A DNA stretch of 64,000 nt from positions 31,751,481-31,815,480 of the forward strand of contig NC_085008.1 of assembly GCF_963854185.1 (NCBI RefSeq), written 5' to 3'. Source of the DNA: Sardina pilchardus. Lineage: Eukaryota; Chordata; Actinopteri; Clupeiformes; Clupeidae. Position numbers and translations under genes: made by a program. The notes beneath the pieces are model-generated. The model worked only from the letters and a program-made list of their open reading frames with translations, did no database searches and had not been told where the DNA came from. Numbering within the stretch: the stretch's first letter is position 1; each line of letters begins with the position of its first letter. Of this stretch, positions 33,503 to 44,689 are shown piece by piece.

Positions 33503-33860
33503 AAGTTGAGATAAAAAAAAAAAAGACAAGTTCTTCACAACCTAGGTCAAGGCTAATTTCAGTCAGAAAAGGTTGTAGCAGAAAAGTTGCTACTGACTAC
33601 ATGTCATTATTTTCTTTCTAGAAGTTGAGATGGAAAAAAAAGTAAGTTGTTTACAACCTAGGTCAAAGCTAGATTCAGTCAGAAAAGGTTGTAGCAGAAA
33701 GGTTGCTTACTTACTAAATGTCATTAGGCTTTCTGTCTAGAAGTTGAGAGAGAAAAAAAAAAAGTTCAATGTTCAACACCTAGGTCAAAGCTACTTTCAG
33801 TCAGAGAAGGTTGCTACTTAGGCCTACAAGGCATGCCTTTCTTATATGCCATTACTTTCT
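33503..33860. repeat. Three tandem ~120-bp units
   Basis: Units start AGTTGAGA at 33503, 33623 and 33742. Each has an A-run, CACAACCTAGGTCAA-like and TCAGTCAGAAAAGGTTG-like words, with the third most diverged. They lie in an intron of the degraded piggyBac gene. Confidence 0.85.
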
Positions 33861-34218
33861 TATAGGGAGCACAAATAGACATTTCTGGAACTAAACAGAA
33901 CGAGTAACACTGATATTTATTTATTCCTTCCATCCTATATTCAGCTCTTCATCCAGACATGCCCATAGAATATGCTAGCAACACTACAATGTTGGCAAAG
34001 AGCGAATAATTTACCCGCGAGTATATAAAGCTTGATCAAAAATAAACAAACACGAGGCGCGATTTCTTTCAGTTGTGACAGACAAAAAACACACCATACA
34101 AAAGGCACAGTCTACTCAGAGTGTTATCACACGAAAATATAAGGTTTTATGAAGCTGTAAGTAGTGTAAGTAGTAGTAAAATACAATATTGAGTTTCAAG
34201 AACTTTATTGTTTACTCA

Positions 34219-34417
34219 CGTTGTTGTCGCCGTAGCAGCAGCTAGTCGTCGTCGGAGTCAGAGTCACGAAAGTCTTCATCCAGTTCACGGTCCAACTTGT
34301 ACTCTTTTCCACTAGATAAGCCACCTATTTCACTGTCTTCATTTATGTGTTGACAACACATTTCTGCCACCTCAGCAGCTGAAAAACGGACTTGTCGATA
34401 TGTATGGTCCGACATGT
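34219..34417 (-). pseudogene. piggyBac transposase exon 1 remnant
   Basis: The minus strand starts at the ATG at 34415-34417: MSDHTYRQVRFSAAEVAEMC, then an acidic tail ending RDSDSDDD and a stop. The length, acidic character and position near the element's right terminus fit a first exon. A splice donor-like GTGAGT lies about 30 bp past the stop, so the stop looks like a disabling mutation. Confidence 0.6.
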
Positions 34418-34865
34418 TTATTCATTGAACAGCCGCGAATGAGCCGAACGCGGAAGTATCGGAGGCGGGGCAATCACAAGATGTAAAATGACATAAAACT
34501 AAGCCAATAGGCTATCAAAACGAACTAAACTACTTGACAGTGATTGGCTAGCTGTTGACAACGTATCTACATAGTTTTTTTCATCGGTGATGTTAAATGC
34601 GTGATTCAAACACGGCGAACACGTCATGGTTCGAAATCGAACCATATTTCAATGGGCCGTCCACAAAGGGTTAAAAATGCGATTTTGAAAGCGTGTGGCT
34701 CCAATCCCCATCCACACCCACTGTTTGCGATTTTGGGCTGTCGGTCCTGCCCGTGCTAGCTCTGTACTGCGTGATGAGCGAAAATTACTTCCTCCACGGC
34801 TTAGTTGATGTATTTTCATTCAGAAAATAGCTTTATTTTCAATTTCCGCCAAACTTACACTTTAA

Positions 34866-34909
34866 GGTACAGTGCCCTGATCCAATTCATGATAAAAGGG
34901 CCAAAGCCA
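34866..34909 (-). pseudogene. LINE ORF2 fragment A
   Basis: The minus strand reads GFGPFIMNWIRALYL, the FG-FI-WI-LY motif just before PTA-V-NG in Tx1/L1 reverse transcriptases. The frame continues directly into fragment B when the fold-back element is removed. The LINE is cut at about 34909 by repeat Y copy 2. Confidence 0.75.
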
Positions 34910-35368
34910 TAGCCTAGAAATCTAGACGCACCCTAGCGGGCAAAAATATTTTTGCCTAGCGGGATGGTCTAGGGTCGCACCATTGAGGCCAAGCCTGCGC
35001 TAGGCTCCATTGACGCCAGGGGGCTGGACCATGCGTCCTCGTTCGACGAGTTGGGTGTGAGACCGTGTTGCACAACCATAGAGAAAAACAAAAGATGGAT
35101 GAGGCTAACGAAGCGCGCTCGTTTGAATCGGCTTTGGAAAAGTTAGACTTGGGCTTTTCTTTGAAGGTTGAGCAGAAAGAAGCACAAGTCATTCGTTTTA
35201 GGATGTATTTGCCGTTTTGCCGACCGGCCACGATTGGTCACAAATGCTGGCCTATTACGTGCAGAGGCAGTTGGAAAGACAACTGTTCATCCCACCCACA
35301 GGCTTCAGCTCTGTGAATGGTCTGGCCCCAGACTATACATTTCTGTATAGTTTGGCTTGCCAGGCTAA
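34910..35368. repeat. Interspersed repeat Y, copy 2 (inverted)
   Basis: Inverse of 11741-12480 without the PIF/Harbinger insert. The plus strand opens MDEANEARSFESALEKLDLG and continues into a frameshifted helicase-like P-loop region with only VLPTG-like traces. It begins AGCCTAGAAATCTAGACGC and ends GGCTTGCCAGGCTA. Confidence 0.7.
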
Positions 35369-35663
35369 TATTATATGCTTTTAAAATGAAATATGTAACA
35401 ATTTGCCTCTTATTATAATGAAGAGTAGGCCTACACACTGTCACGACGCACATAATAGCATAAGGTTATGGGCGGATATGAGCAACCCACCGCATTGAAG
35501 GTCTCGGTTGACTTAAGATAAACGGGCAGAATGCCTGTTTACAAACTATGTCAAACATGCAATAATCTAACAAATGAAAAAACACAAATGAATTATGAAT
35601 AGCCTACACACTGTATTGTGTCACAAATTAAGCAATGAGTTCGTGGCCACATAGCGCGCAACT
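35369..35663. repeat. Repeat X1, left part
   Basis: Close copy of 38618-38889 (shared ATGCTTTTAAAAT, CACGACGCACATAA, GGGCGGATATGAGCAACC). It ends at GCGCGCAACTTAA where the M3 array is inserted. The family is unknown; no coding potential. Confidence 0.75.
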
Positions 35664-37693
35664 TAAGCCTACCTTAAGGCTGGCTTACATTGCACGATTT
35701 TGGTCTGTTTTAACAGTCGGCGACTAAATTTCCAAAATCGGGCGGAAATCTTGGGAGTTGTACTGAAATCGCAGCGCGCTCACGTCATCTAAAGGCTGGC
35801 TTACATTGCACGATTTTGGCCTGTTTTAACAGTCGGCGACTAAATTTCCAAAATCGGGCGGAAATCTTGAGAGTTGTGCTAGAATCGCAGCGCGCTCCCG
35901 TCATCTAAATCGTTTAGTGTAAGGTGCCAATCTTAGCGGTTTTAAGTCCGTCGGAGGCAGTCTTTCTCTAGTTTTGCCGTTACGACAATATCAAACATGT
36001 TTGATATTATCGGAAGTCTTTTCAGTCGTGGCTCATGCAAATACTGACATGAACATTAAAAACCAATAGTAACCTCTCGCGAACACGTAAACAGGAAGGG
36101 GCAAAATAGGCGACAGCTGTAGCCTGTATGATTATTTGTTATTTCATTTCTTATAATTTATTAGTCGGCTATTCTACGAGACAGAACAACTCTATATCTG
36201 TTAGTGATGTCACACATGAAACAATGCTGCAGAAACGCGAAAAAAATACTTTGATATTAGGCTATCATGTGATTTCCTGTTAATGATGACGTGTAGCCTA
36301 TTGCACGATGGAAATAATTTGAAGGAATCTAGCAGCAGTCTTGTAAATAGTGACCCACAGTCTTTGCAAAATCCTAATCTGAGACTGGCCTGTGACTAGA
36401 CTGTGACTAAAAACTCAATGAATTGTCTTTAGATGTGAGAGGGTCTGAGACTGTAGTCTTTCAAAAATCTTTTCCAAATCTTTGCAAAGTCTGGCAATGT
36501 AAGGTAGGCTTAAATCGTTTAGTGTAAGGTGCCAATCTTAGCGGTTTTAAGTCCGTCGGAGGCAGTCTTTTTCTAGTTTTGCCGTTACGACAATATCAAA
36601 CATGTTTGATATTATCGGAAGTCTTTTCAGTCGTGGCTCATGCAAATAGTGACGTGAACATTAAAAAACAATAGTAACCTTGCGCGAACATGAAACAGGA
36701 AGGGGCAAAATAGGCGACAGCTGTAGCCTTTATGATTATTTGTTATTTCATTTCTTAGAATGTATTAGTCGGCTGTTCTACGTGACAGAACAACTCTATA
36801 TCTGTTAGTGATGTCACACATCAAACAATGCTGCAGAAACGCGAAAAAAATACTTTGATATGAGTAGACTATCATGTGATTTCCTGTGAATGATGACGTG
36901 TAGCCTATTGCACGATGGAAATAATTTGAGGGAATCTAGCAGCAGTCTTAGTAAATAGTGACCCACAGTCTTTGCAAAATCCTAATCTGAGACTGGCCTG
37001 TGACTAAAAACTCAATGAATTGTCTTTAGATGTGAGAGGGTCTGAGACTGTAGTTTTTCAAAAATCTTTTCCAAATCTTTGCAAAGTCTGGCAATGTAAG
37101 GTAGGAAAAGATTTTTGAAAGACTACAGTCTCAGACCCTCTCACATCTAAAGACAATTCATTGAGTTTCTAGTCACAGTCTAGTCACAGGCCAGTCTCAG
37201 ATTAGGATTTTGCAAAGACTGTGATAGCCTACTCATATCAAAGTAATTTTTTCTCGTTTCTGCAGCATTGTTTCATGTGTGACATCACTAACAGATATAG
37301 AGTTGTTCTGTCACGTAGAATAGCCGACTAATAAATTATAAGAAATGAAATAACAAATAATCATGTAGGCTACAGCTGTTGCCTATTTTGCCCCTTTCTG
37401 TTTCGTGTTTTCGAACGAGGTTACTATTGGTTTTTAATGTTCACGTCACTATTTGCATGAGCCACGACTGAAAAGACTTCTGATGATATCAAACATGTTT
37501 GATATTGTCGTAACGGCAAAACTAGAAAAAGACTGACTCCGACGGACTTAAAACCGCTAAGATTGGCACCTTACACTAAACGATTTAGATGACGGGAGCG
37601 CGCCGCGATTCTAGTACAACTCCCCCGATTTTGGAAATTTAGTCGCCGACTGTTAAAACAGGCCAAAATCGTGCAATGTAAGCCAGCCTTTAG
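35664..37693. mobile_element. Array of M3 MITE copies
   Basis: Inserted in repeat X1 at a TTAA. It contains in order: a short start fragment, a ~117-bp end fragment (35674-35790), a full copy (35791-36512, opposite orientation to 22740-24182), a 5'-truncated copy (36513-37103) and a copy in the other orientation (37104-37693). All carry the ATATCAAACATGTTTGATAT palindrome except the end fragment. The right boundary reads TTTAG instead of TTTAA. Confidence 0.8.
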
Positions 37694-38290
37694 ACGCTGA
37701 GGTGAAGGCCCGACACTTACTAATTAACACAAAGCTTCATAAAGCACAAACAAACACCCCCCCAAAGTTCAGTGTCCATAAGTCCTAACAATAAGCATAA
37801 GAATCCGACAGTCCAAAACGACAACGAGATCTCCCAGACACGAAAAACAATGTTTATCTCACAGTTTGTTGAGCCGTTGCAACACTGATGTGCCACGCAA
37901 TCTCAGCTTTTGCGTTCGTTAGCTGTATTCCAATGAGAAAAAGCCACAAGGAAAGGATCACGGCAATGCAGCATACAGGAATCTTCTAACCACGTAACTT
38001 TGTTGAGCTAGATAGATAGATAGATAGATAGATAGATACTTTATTGATCCCCAAGGGGAAATTCAAGATGACTGCATACAGGTAACAATAGCCACAGCGC
38101 GCTCTCCCCGCGCCTCCATTTAAACAGGCGCGTAGGAACCGCGGGGGTCGGGACACCCCCAATGTTGGACCCCCTCCCGAAAGAAAAAAACGCTGCAAAG
38201 TACAGATGTTGTTGATTACTTAGCTCAATTATATCCTCCTGAGTTACGGCCCCATAACTATAGCTATTGGTGCGCATCGGAGGTCTTTCA
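37694..38290. repeat. Repeat X1, right part
   Basis: Resumes as a close copy of 38890-39270 (GCTGAGGTGAAGGCCCGACA onward). It includes the small LINE-tail insertion at 38008-38070. The frames at 37986-38277 fall in the repeat and the tail and carry no motif. Confidence 0.75.
38008..38070 (-). mobile_element. 3' tail of a non-LTR retrotransposon with (GATA)n
   Basis: On the minus strand it reads TGAATTTCCCC, then GGGGATCAATAAAGTATC followed by (TATC)n. This LINE 3' end is common in fish. X2 lacks it (GTTGAGCT runs straight into GGCTGCATACAGG), so it is a ~60-bp, heavily 5'-truncated insertion. The LINE family is not assigned. Confidence 0.75.
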
Positions 38291-38617
38291 CATTGTGTTT
38301 TAAGAATGTTTCCCGAAACGAAGCCCGTCTCAATAATGCAGCATGGGGCACTTCCTCACCTTGAGTGTCTGAAAGCTAATGTAGGCTACTCTCTCAGTCC
38401 AAATATTTAGTTTACGGCCTTCTTTCATTCTTTTGGAAATAGTTAAGAGGATAGCCTATTGTGGGTGAATACAGTAGTCTACGATAGCCTAAATAAGTTA
38501 GTCTTACGGCTGTCGCTTTTAAATGTAGGCTTATCACTTGCGAAATCGGACGTGGCACATAGCCTAATTATCTGGTTACCTGGATTTAGCAAGTCCATAC
38601 ACTTTGTTCATCCTATT
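38291..38617. other. Spacer between X1 and X2
   Basis: No gene or repeat boundary recognised. Confidence 0.4.
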
Positions 38618-39270
38618 ATAGGCTATGCTTTTAAAATTAGATGTGTAACAATTTGCCTCTTATTATAATCTACACACCGTCACGACGCACATAAGGTTAC
38701 GGGCGGATATGAGCAACCGAAGGCCTCGGTTGACTTAAGATAAACGGGCAGAATGCCTGTTTACAAACTACGTCAAACATGCAATAATCTAACAAATGAA
38801 AACACACAAATGAAAGATGAATAGGCTACTCACTGTATTTTGTCACAAATTAAGCAATGAGTTCGTTCGTGGCCACCTAGCGCGCAACTTAAGCGCTGAG
38901 GTGAAGGCCCGACACATACTAATTAGCACAAAGCTTCATAATGCACAAACAAACACCCCCTCAAAGTTCAGTGTCCATATGTCCAAACAATAAACATAAG
39001 AAGCCGACAGTCAAAAACGACAACGAGATCTCCCAGACACGAAAAACAATGTTTATCTCACAGTTTGTTTAGTATCGTTCCATGATGCGCAAGGCAATCT
39101 CAGCTTTCGCGTTCGCTAGCTGTATTCCAATGAGAAAATTCCACAAGGAAATGGTCACGTCAATGCAGCATACAGGAATCTTCTAACCAGGTTACTTTGT
39201 TGAGCTGGCTGCATACAGGTAACAATAGCCACAGCGCGCTCTCCCTGCGTCTCCATTTAAACTAAGGGCA
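38618..39270. repeat. Repeat X2
   Basis: Uninterrupted copy of X1, same orientation, about 3.2 kb away. It holds the empty M3 target GCGCGCAACTTAAGCGCTGA at about 38880-38899. X1 and X2 may derive from one local duplication; X3 at 50800-51290 is more diverged. Confidence 0.75.
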
Positions 39271-39931
39271 AACCCCATTCATTGTGCCCAAAACGCGCAT
39301 CCATCTGTCAGCTGACATAACATTTACTTTATGGCATATGAAAAGTCAAGAAGAAGAAACATATTTTCATTTAAGCAACGTTTATGCAACCATGTAAAGG
39401 GAAGCATTGGGGGAGTCAGTTTAAGTTGTCCTACAGACTAGCTGTGTGCGTTTTCAGTGAAGAAATGTGTTCTGAATAGCCTATGTGCAGATGTTCTTCC
39501 CAGTTCCAAAAATAGGTTATCAAAGAAAAAGACTGAAATACATATTTTCAAAGCGCCATTTTACAGAGGGCCTGCTTCCATGGTGTCATGGCGTGACGGG
39601 TTAGCAAGCTAAACATATTTTGCGTGTTCTCCGATATTTTGCGTGTTCTCCCATGCGATGAATTTACATTTGACATATTTTAACACATTAATGCCATGTT
39701 TAGTTCTACTCTTTAATGAAAGGCATGTCCACTTTTGATAAAGGGTCATGCACATTTAGTAGCTTGTTCAGTGACAGTAGGCTGTCAGTGGGCTATCTGA
39801 TACAAGCCAGCCTGTAGCCTTATTCTGTAGCCTTTATAGGTTATTAATTGAAACCGCGAACATGTAGCCTATTGATTGGCTAGTTCATGGATATCAAATC
39901 AACTGTGTGTTACACAAATATATGAAATGAC
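39271..39931. other. Intergenic, nothing recognised
   Basis: No gene, RNA or repeat terminus seen. The last 8 bp (GAAATGAC) are the target site of the next hAT. Confidence 0.4.
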
Positions 39932-41006
39932 TAGGGGTGTCACGATTCTCCAAATCCTCGATTCGATTTAATTTTCGATTTTAAAGCCACGATTCGATTT
40001 TCGTTCTTTTTTTTATTAAAGGTATACTATGCAGGATTGACGATTTCGTCGCCGGTTTCGCTTTCACTTTTCATTTTCGCTCGTGTTATGCTTGCATATC
40101 TCTCTGCAGAGCTTCCCCTACAGCTTTAGCGTGTATATTTGACAAAACTCCTCAATCGGTCAGTCTGCCGTGCCTTTTCATGAGACTTTACATGACACTT
40201 CCTGGAGTAGAGCATGGGTGCGTGCCCGGTGTCTCCTGAGGTTGCAAGTGTGGTTTTACCGCTACAGACCACTAGGGCGGGCAAAAAAAACACCGTTCGA
40301 CCGGTAATGACCCATTTAATCATATAACAGTATGGAACGAATTGATTAACTGAAAAACGTTGCATAGTATACCTTTAATGCATTCCTTGTGTCATTATTA
40401 TTATTATTATATTCATTTTTATTTTTTGCCCTCTTCTATTCTGTTTCAGGGGGCTTTTATTTTGAAAGCATTTTTTATTTTGAAACCGTTCCATCCGTGA
40501 GGTTGTAAACAAAAAAAAAAAGTCAAACATAGACATGTGAACATAGTGAAATGAAGCAACACAGAATGATACTTTGAATGTTTGTGCACACTCTGAAGAC
40601 ACTCTGAAGAGACCCAAGGTTAGTGTTAATGGAATAAGTACTTATCAATGTGCATTTTAAGCCTTAAAGTCATTTTGAACTGTAGGCTAACTAAATCGTT
40701 TTTTTACTTGCTAAGTTGAGAAGGCTAAATTGGTGTTAGGCTAACTGATGTGAATGAACGCAAAAAATACTTCCACACCCGTGATTTCAGAGTAACAAGA
40801 GGTTGATGTGCATTTTTTAACTGGCTGCAGCCTAAAATTAGAGGAGTGTTGATGCTGCACGCGTGTGGTTTTGCGTTTCGGGCATACATGCTGGACGTCA
40901 CGTTGGGGGTGTGGCTGCATCGTCATTCTACTTTTCAGTTCGAAGTTCGAGATTGAGATGTAATTTCGATCGATTTCGATTTAAAATCGAGATCGTGACA
41001 CCCTTA
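39932..41006. mobile_element. hAT-type element, same end family as 4954-6742
   Basis: The ends TAGGGGTGTCACGA and TCGTGACACCCTTA are inverted. The target duplication is GAAATGAC on the left and GAATGAC on the right, so one copy has lost a base. Sub-terminal sequence is rich in TCGATT/AATCGA. MITE M1 copy c is inserted inside. No transposase frame. Confidence 0.8.
40016..40378. mobile_element. TTAA-flanked MITE, family M1, copy c (inverted)
   Basis: Inverse of 9455-9818, bounded by TTAA at 40016-40019 and 40375-40378, nested in the hAT. Confidence 0.85.
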
Positions 41007-41639
41007 GAATGACAAATTGAAAGCCAATATTGCATCTCAGATAATTATATTTCACAAACACTTTGGCAGAACTATGCTTATGGGAGACAACATAGGCTAT
41101 ATTAGGCATAACCTAGCCTACAAATTTATTTTATGACCACTGAAAAACTATTTTAGAGTGAACCCTTTTAATCTACAAAGGTAGGTTATCTTTAATGTTG
41201 AATAGCTTATGCCAAAGTTGTTTTGAGTTTAAATAGCCTACTTATTCACTCATTTTGTTCAGAGTGAAGACCCAATTCAAACCATCATAATTGCTGTTTA
41301 GCGATTTACAGTACAAATTCTTTATTCTCCTTTTATGCAGGCAACTATCTATTGTTTTCTCTCTGTGTTCAATTTGATGACTTCCGATGAAAATCCTGTA
41401 GATGGCGCTTGTAAATCAAACTGAAATCTTCTAGTTTGCCTTAATTTTACGACACATATCCTCTTTTCGTCAATCTATGGTTTTGCTCTACTTTTCTACC
41501 TCGTGCACGAGCAGACATTAAGCTGTTTTAAGCCTCGTTTGATAAACGAGGGCAAGATGCAACTAACATGAGTTAATGGAACGCCTTCAGCCTCAAGGGA
41601 GTCAACGCTAGTTCAAACCAGGCTATTTCTGTTGAGCGC
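41007..41639. other. Intergenic, nothing recognised
   Basis: AT-rich spacer without recognisable exons or repeat ends. AGCGC at 41635-41639 is the target of the solo LTR. Confidence 0.4.
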
Positions 41640-41947
41640 TGTTACGCCCCTCTGCACCCCCACTGGCCCTGCAGTGACAGTGCAGCAGCCTTTGCGTGGT
41701 GAATGGGCAAATCAGCCTAATTGTGTACACCTGAAGGTGTGCATAAGAATCTCCTGAGTTGGCCTTCACGGGTTGGCATTTTTGTCCACACCAGAGCAAG
41801 CCATGCTCGTGGGTGTGTGTCCTTTTTCTCTATTAAACCCCTAGATTTTAGAGTGAATATTTATTTATTGCAATAAAAGATTATATTTTTGATAAACCCT
41901 GATGTCCGTCTCCATATTATGTTGCGGCTTCTGAGCCGGCCCTAACA
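41640..41947. mobile_element. Solo LTR (308 bp)
   Basis: Begins TGTTACGCCC and ends GGCCCTAACA (TGTTA/TAACA inverted), flanked by the 5-bp duplication AGCGC (41635-41639, 41948-41952). An AATAAAAG poly(A)-like signal lies at about 41871. No internal retrotransposon sequence is nearby, so it arose by LTR recombination. The length and ends fit a Gypsy- or BEL-type LTR. Confidence 0.82.
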
Positions 41948-42216
41948 AGCGCCACCTTCTTTAGCGAGGTTGATGGAATACCCCCCAGGAGTTAATAAAG
42001 CAGCCCAAATTGTATATGACACTGCAAGTGAATGTACAGCAAGTTTACCACCTCCGCCTCGTTTTTGCGCTGAAAAAGTTTTTGCGTTCAAAATGGTGCT
42101 TACGTGACATACGCGATTGAAATGGAAAACACGTCTTCCAGACGGTAGGTGTCACTGCTGAGATAAATAGAACCTGAATCACGCACAACAGACAGTAAAG
42201 AAGAGCCAAGTCTGCC

Positions 42217-43333
42217 CAGTGTTGCCAACTTAGCGACTTTGTCGCTAGATTTAGCGACTTTTGGCCGTCTCTGGCGACTGAAAATCTTATCTAGCGACTG
42301 ACAACAAATCTGGCGACTTTTTCGTGTGTCTGGCGACTTTTCCCCTTTCCTTGTCTGAGTCGTCACTGCACTTCACGCAGCTCTGAGCTCTCGTTCTCCC
42401 TCCCTCTCCCGACCCCGGCCGCCTCTCCCTCCCGCTCCATACCCAGCTGTGTGCACCACCACGTTCGGTACGACTGACGTTCTACACGCAGCCGCGCAGT
42501 CACACGCTTGCGTCGGCCAACGTTCGTCCGTTGTTTTCCCATTCACTTTACATTGGCTGGACTTCATTTCATGCCGCACTGAATTATGTGGCTGCTCTGC
42601 TCAGTGGCAGCAAATGCAAGACAGCGGTCTGGATTCTGGACGCTCAAACGGCAGGCAGTAGTTGAGCTCGGACAAAAGTATAGCTTCGACTACAAGCAAG
42701 CATTAGGCTACAGATCTGTCAGCTAATCCTGGCCAACCCCTGCCATTTTATTTAATTATTGGCGTGATAGCCTATATGACGCAAAATGAAAGTAAATAAA
42801 ACAGTGATCACGCAACTTCTGTTTTCAGTGATAGGCTGACCGTGTGATAGAGCCACAATTAAACATTGTATCCATAAGTGAAGCGGGAACCATAACCTTC
42901 TGAGATTCACATAATGTTATAAAGTTATCAGGCTTCAATCAGTGAAAAGAAGATGCAGGGAATAGGTAGGAAATTACTGCTTTTCAGCCACGTAGCCTAA
43001 TTTCATTCTGATGTGACAAGATAGCGAAGTAGCCTATACAGAAGTGTAAAGTGTATCAATTAACATATTAAACGAAATATATTTGAAATGGGCTGTAAAG
43101 TTGCCTATAGGCAATGTCTACTGTATGAGTAGCCTAAGAGAAAAGCAAACAGGCATACATAGTTATTAAAGGGCCCTCAACGTTTTTTATTTTTTTATTT
43201 TTTTTGGGGGGGGGGGGGCACGACGTAATGACGTAATTGATATGCAAATTAGCGTGTGACGTCATCTAGCGACATTTGGCGACTTTTGGAGCTGGCTTTA
43301 GCTACTTTCCATTTGAAATAGTTGGCAACACTG
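42217..43333. mobile_element. hAT-type element with 8-bp TSD
   Basis: The ends CAGTGTTGCCAACT and AGTTGGCAACACTG are flanked by the perfect 8-bp duplication AGTCTGCC (42209-42216, 43334-43341). Repeated TAGCGACTTT and TGGCGACTTTT words lie near both ends. It contains an 89-bp segment (42497-42585) found inverted and identical at 47504-47592. A G homopolymer lies at about 43205-43218. No transposase. Confidence 0.9.
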
Positions 43334-43341
43334 AGTCTGCC

Positions 43342-44689
43342 TACTAGCCAGAGTTGCCACGAGACATGATGGCAACCATCATCAATATTTGTTTCAGGAT
43401 TAAACAGGGAACATTCAAAAAGTTTGTATTAAGTGCGTGTTTGTCAACAGCCTGTTGACATCCAGCGATTTCTCTTTGATAGTGTCAGCTTCAGGAAGCG
43501 TAAAGTTTCCAAAGTTTCCAAAGCTCCCATTCATCATGTTAGCAGTCTTGACACCACCACTTTTTTTGGTAGCAGTATCTTTACTTTTACAAGACGAGAC
43601 AACATTTTGTGACAAAACTCTGAATGATAAATGGATTTTAACTCTACAAATGGATTGCCTAGATTTTCTATGGTTTCACACCTTATTTTTGTCATATTTG
43701 TAAATCGGTCCTCTAGTTATCCCTGTTCTTCTTATTATTACATTGCATGTAAATGCAATGTACTGTTATCCCTGTTCTTCTTATTATCGTTATAATTATT
43801 CTGCTTCCGACCAAAATCAACGATCAAAGGCTCTAAAACCACTGAACCGTTTGACGTCATTCAAGCACTCCTACAAAGGTCTTGAAACGGAGATTTGTTC
43901 TATTATTTTTCACATTTGTGAACTTTATACTTTTTGAGATATTTACGATAAAAGAGTTCAAAAATCCCATAGACTTAACGTTGAGACCCTTTGGCGGCAG
44001 AAATGGATTGTTACGTAGTGCTCATTAAGCTACAGCTGTAGCAAAGAATCCTTCATTAGCCATCTGCTCCGCTCTGGCTGTAAACACTAGTGACTAGAAG
44101 AAGCAATCTAACGTTGATACCATGCCACGGAACGTTATCATCTTCGTCTTGTCTCCTGCAGTAGCCCACTCCTATCTTGCTTCGTTACAGTAACCGGTTA
44201 GCTCTAGGTGACGTTGCGTGGGAACACCTAATAATTAGACCATAGTTAGACAATCAAACTCTAACGTAAGCACTATATTTAGCTAACGACAATCAAATTT
44301 AACGTTAGCTTCTAGCCACGCCAGTCTTAACTCAACGTCCAACCTGATAGACATGCCAGTTGTAGCCTACCATTTAGGTTTAAGCCTTCTTCAGTTCTTC
44401 TCACAGTCGTTTGTACAGTACAAGCTACATGTTATCATTCTCATCATTGCCATCATGTTTGTTGTTAGCTAGCTAGCTAACGTTATATTTGCTATATCAT
44501 TTCAGCCTCAGCCTACCTGTTGCTGCATCATTTGTTTCACTGTAGGTGAACTCAGTAGGCCTAGGGCTACTAAACAAAGTGTCAGCGCTTGCAACTCGTT
44601 TGAAGTTGGCAACTTTATTTCAGTCTATTATTTTGATAAATGAAGAGTTATTTTCCAATATACTATCCACAATGCATTTTGTAATGCAT
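43342..44689. other. Intergenic, no gene recognised
   Basis: Short direct repeats of TGTTATCCCTGTTCTTCTTATTAT-like sequence occur at about 43720 and 43762. Several open frames of 60-90 codons have no motif. No exon can be supported. Confidence 0.4.

Larger units (their letters stand above)
31314..34670 (-). mobile_element. Degraded piggyBac element (PGBD4-like)
   Basis: TTAA at 31310-31313 and 34671-34674; the ends CCCTTTGTTGACTGCCC and, inverted, CCCTTTGTGGACGGCCC. Transposase exons on the minus strand survive only for the N-terminal half. The region that should hold the catalytic aspartates is replaced by a 372-bp tandem duplication and AT-rich sequence. Non-autonomous now. It sits in the right arm of the fold-back element. 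Confidence 0.87.
30523..34865. mobile_element. TTAA-flanked fold-back element inside the LINE
   Basis: The ends TTAAAGTGTAAGTTTGGCGG and the inverse complement lie at 30523 and 34865. Without the piggyBac insertion it would be about 1 kb: left arm 30523-30925, a partial direct repeat of the arm (30945-31043), a spacer, and a right arm 31120-31313 plus 34675-34865. It encodes nothing. Removing it with one TTAA joins LINE fragments A and B in frame. Confidence 0.88.
21439..34909 (-). mobile_element. Tx1/L1-like LINE split by three nested insertions
   Basis: Four minus-strand pieces (34866-34909, 29705-30522, 25651-25955, 21439-21930) together give about 1.65 kb of ORF2, from just upstream of the RT core motifs to the C-terminal region. 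Each gap is a transposon with a target-site duplication, and each join keeps the reading frame. The RT catalytic box is mutated and stops are present, so the LINE was dead before or after the insertions. Confidence 0.85.

Noticed and set aside
33503..33860. Possible CRISPR-like array
   Set aside because: Units are whole ~120-bp tandem repeats without constant repeat plus unique spacer structure, and this is eukaryotic DNA.
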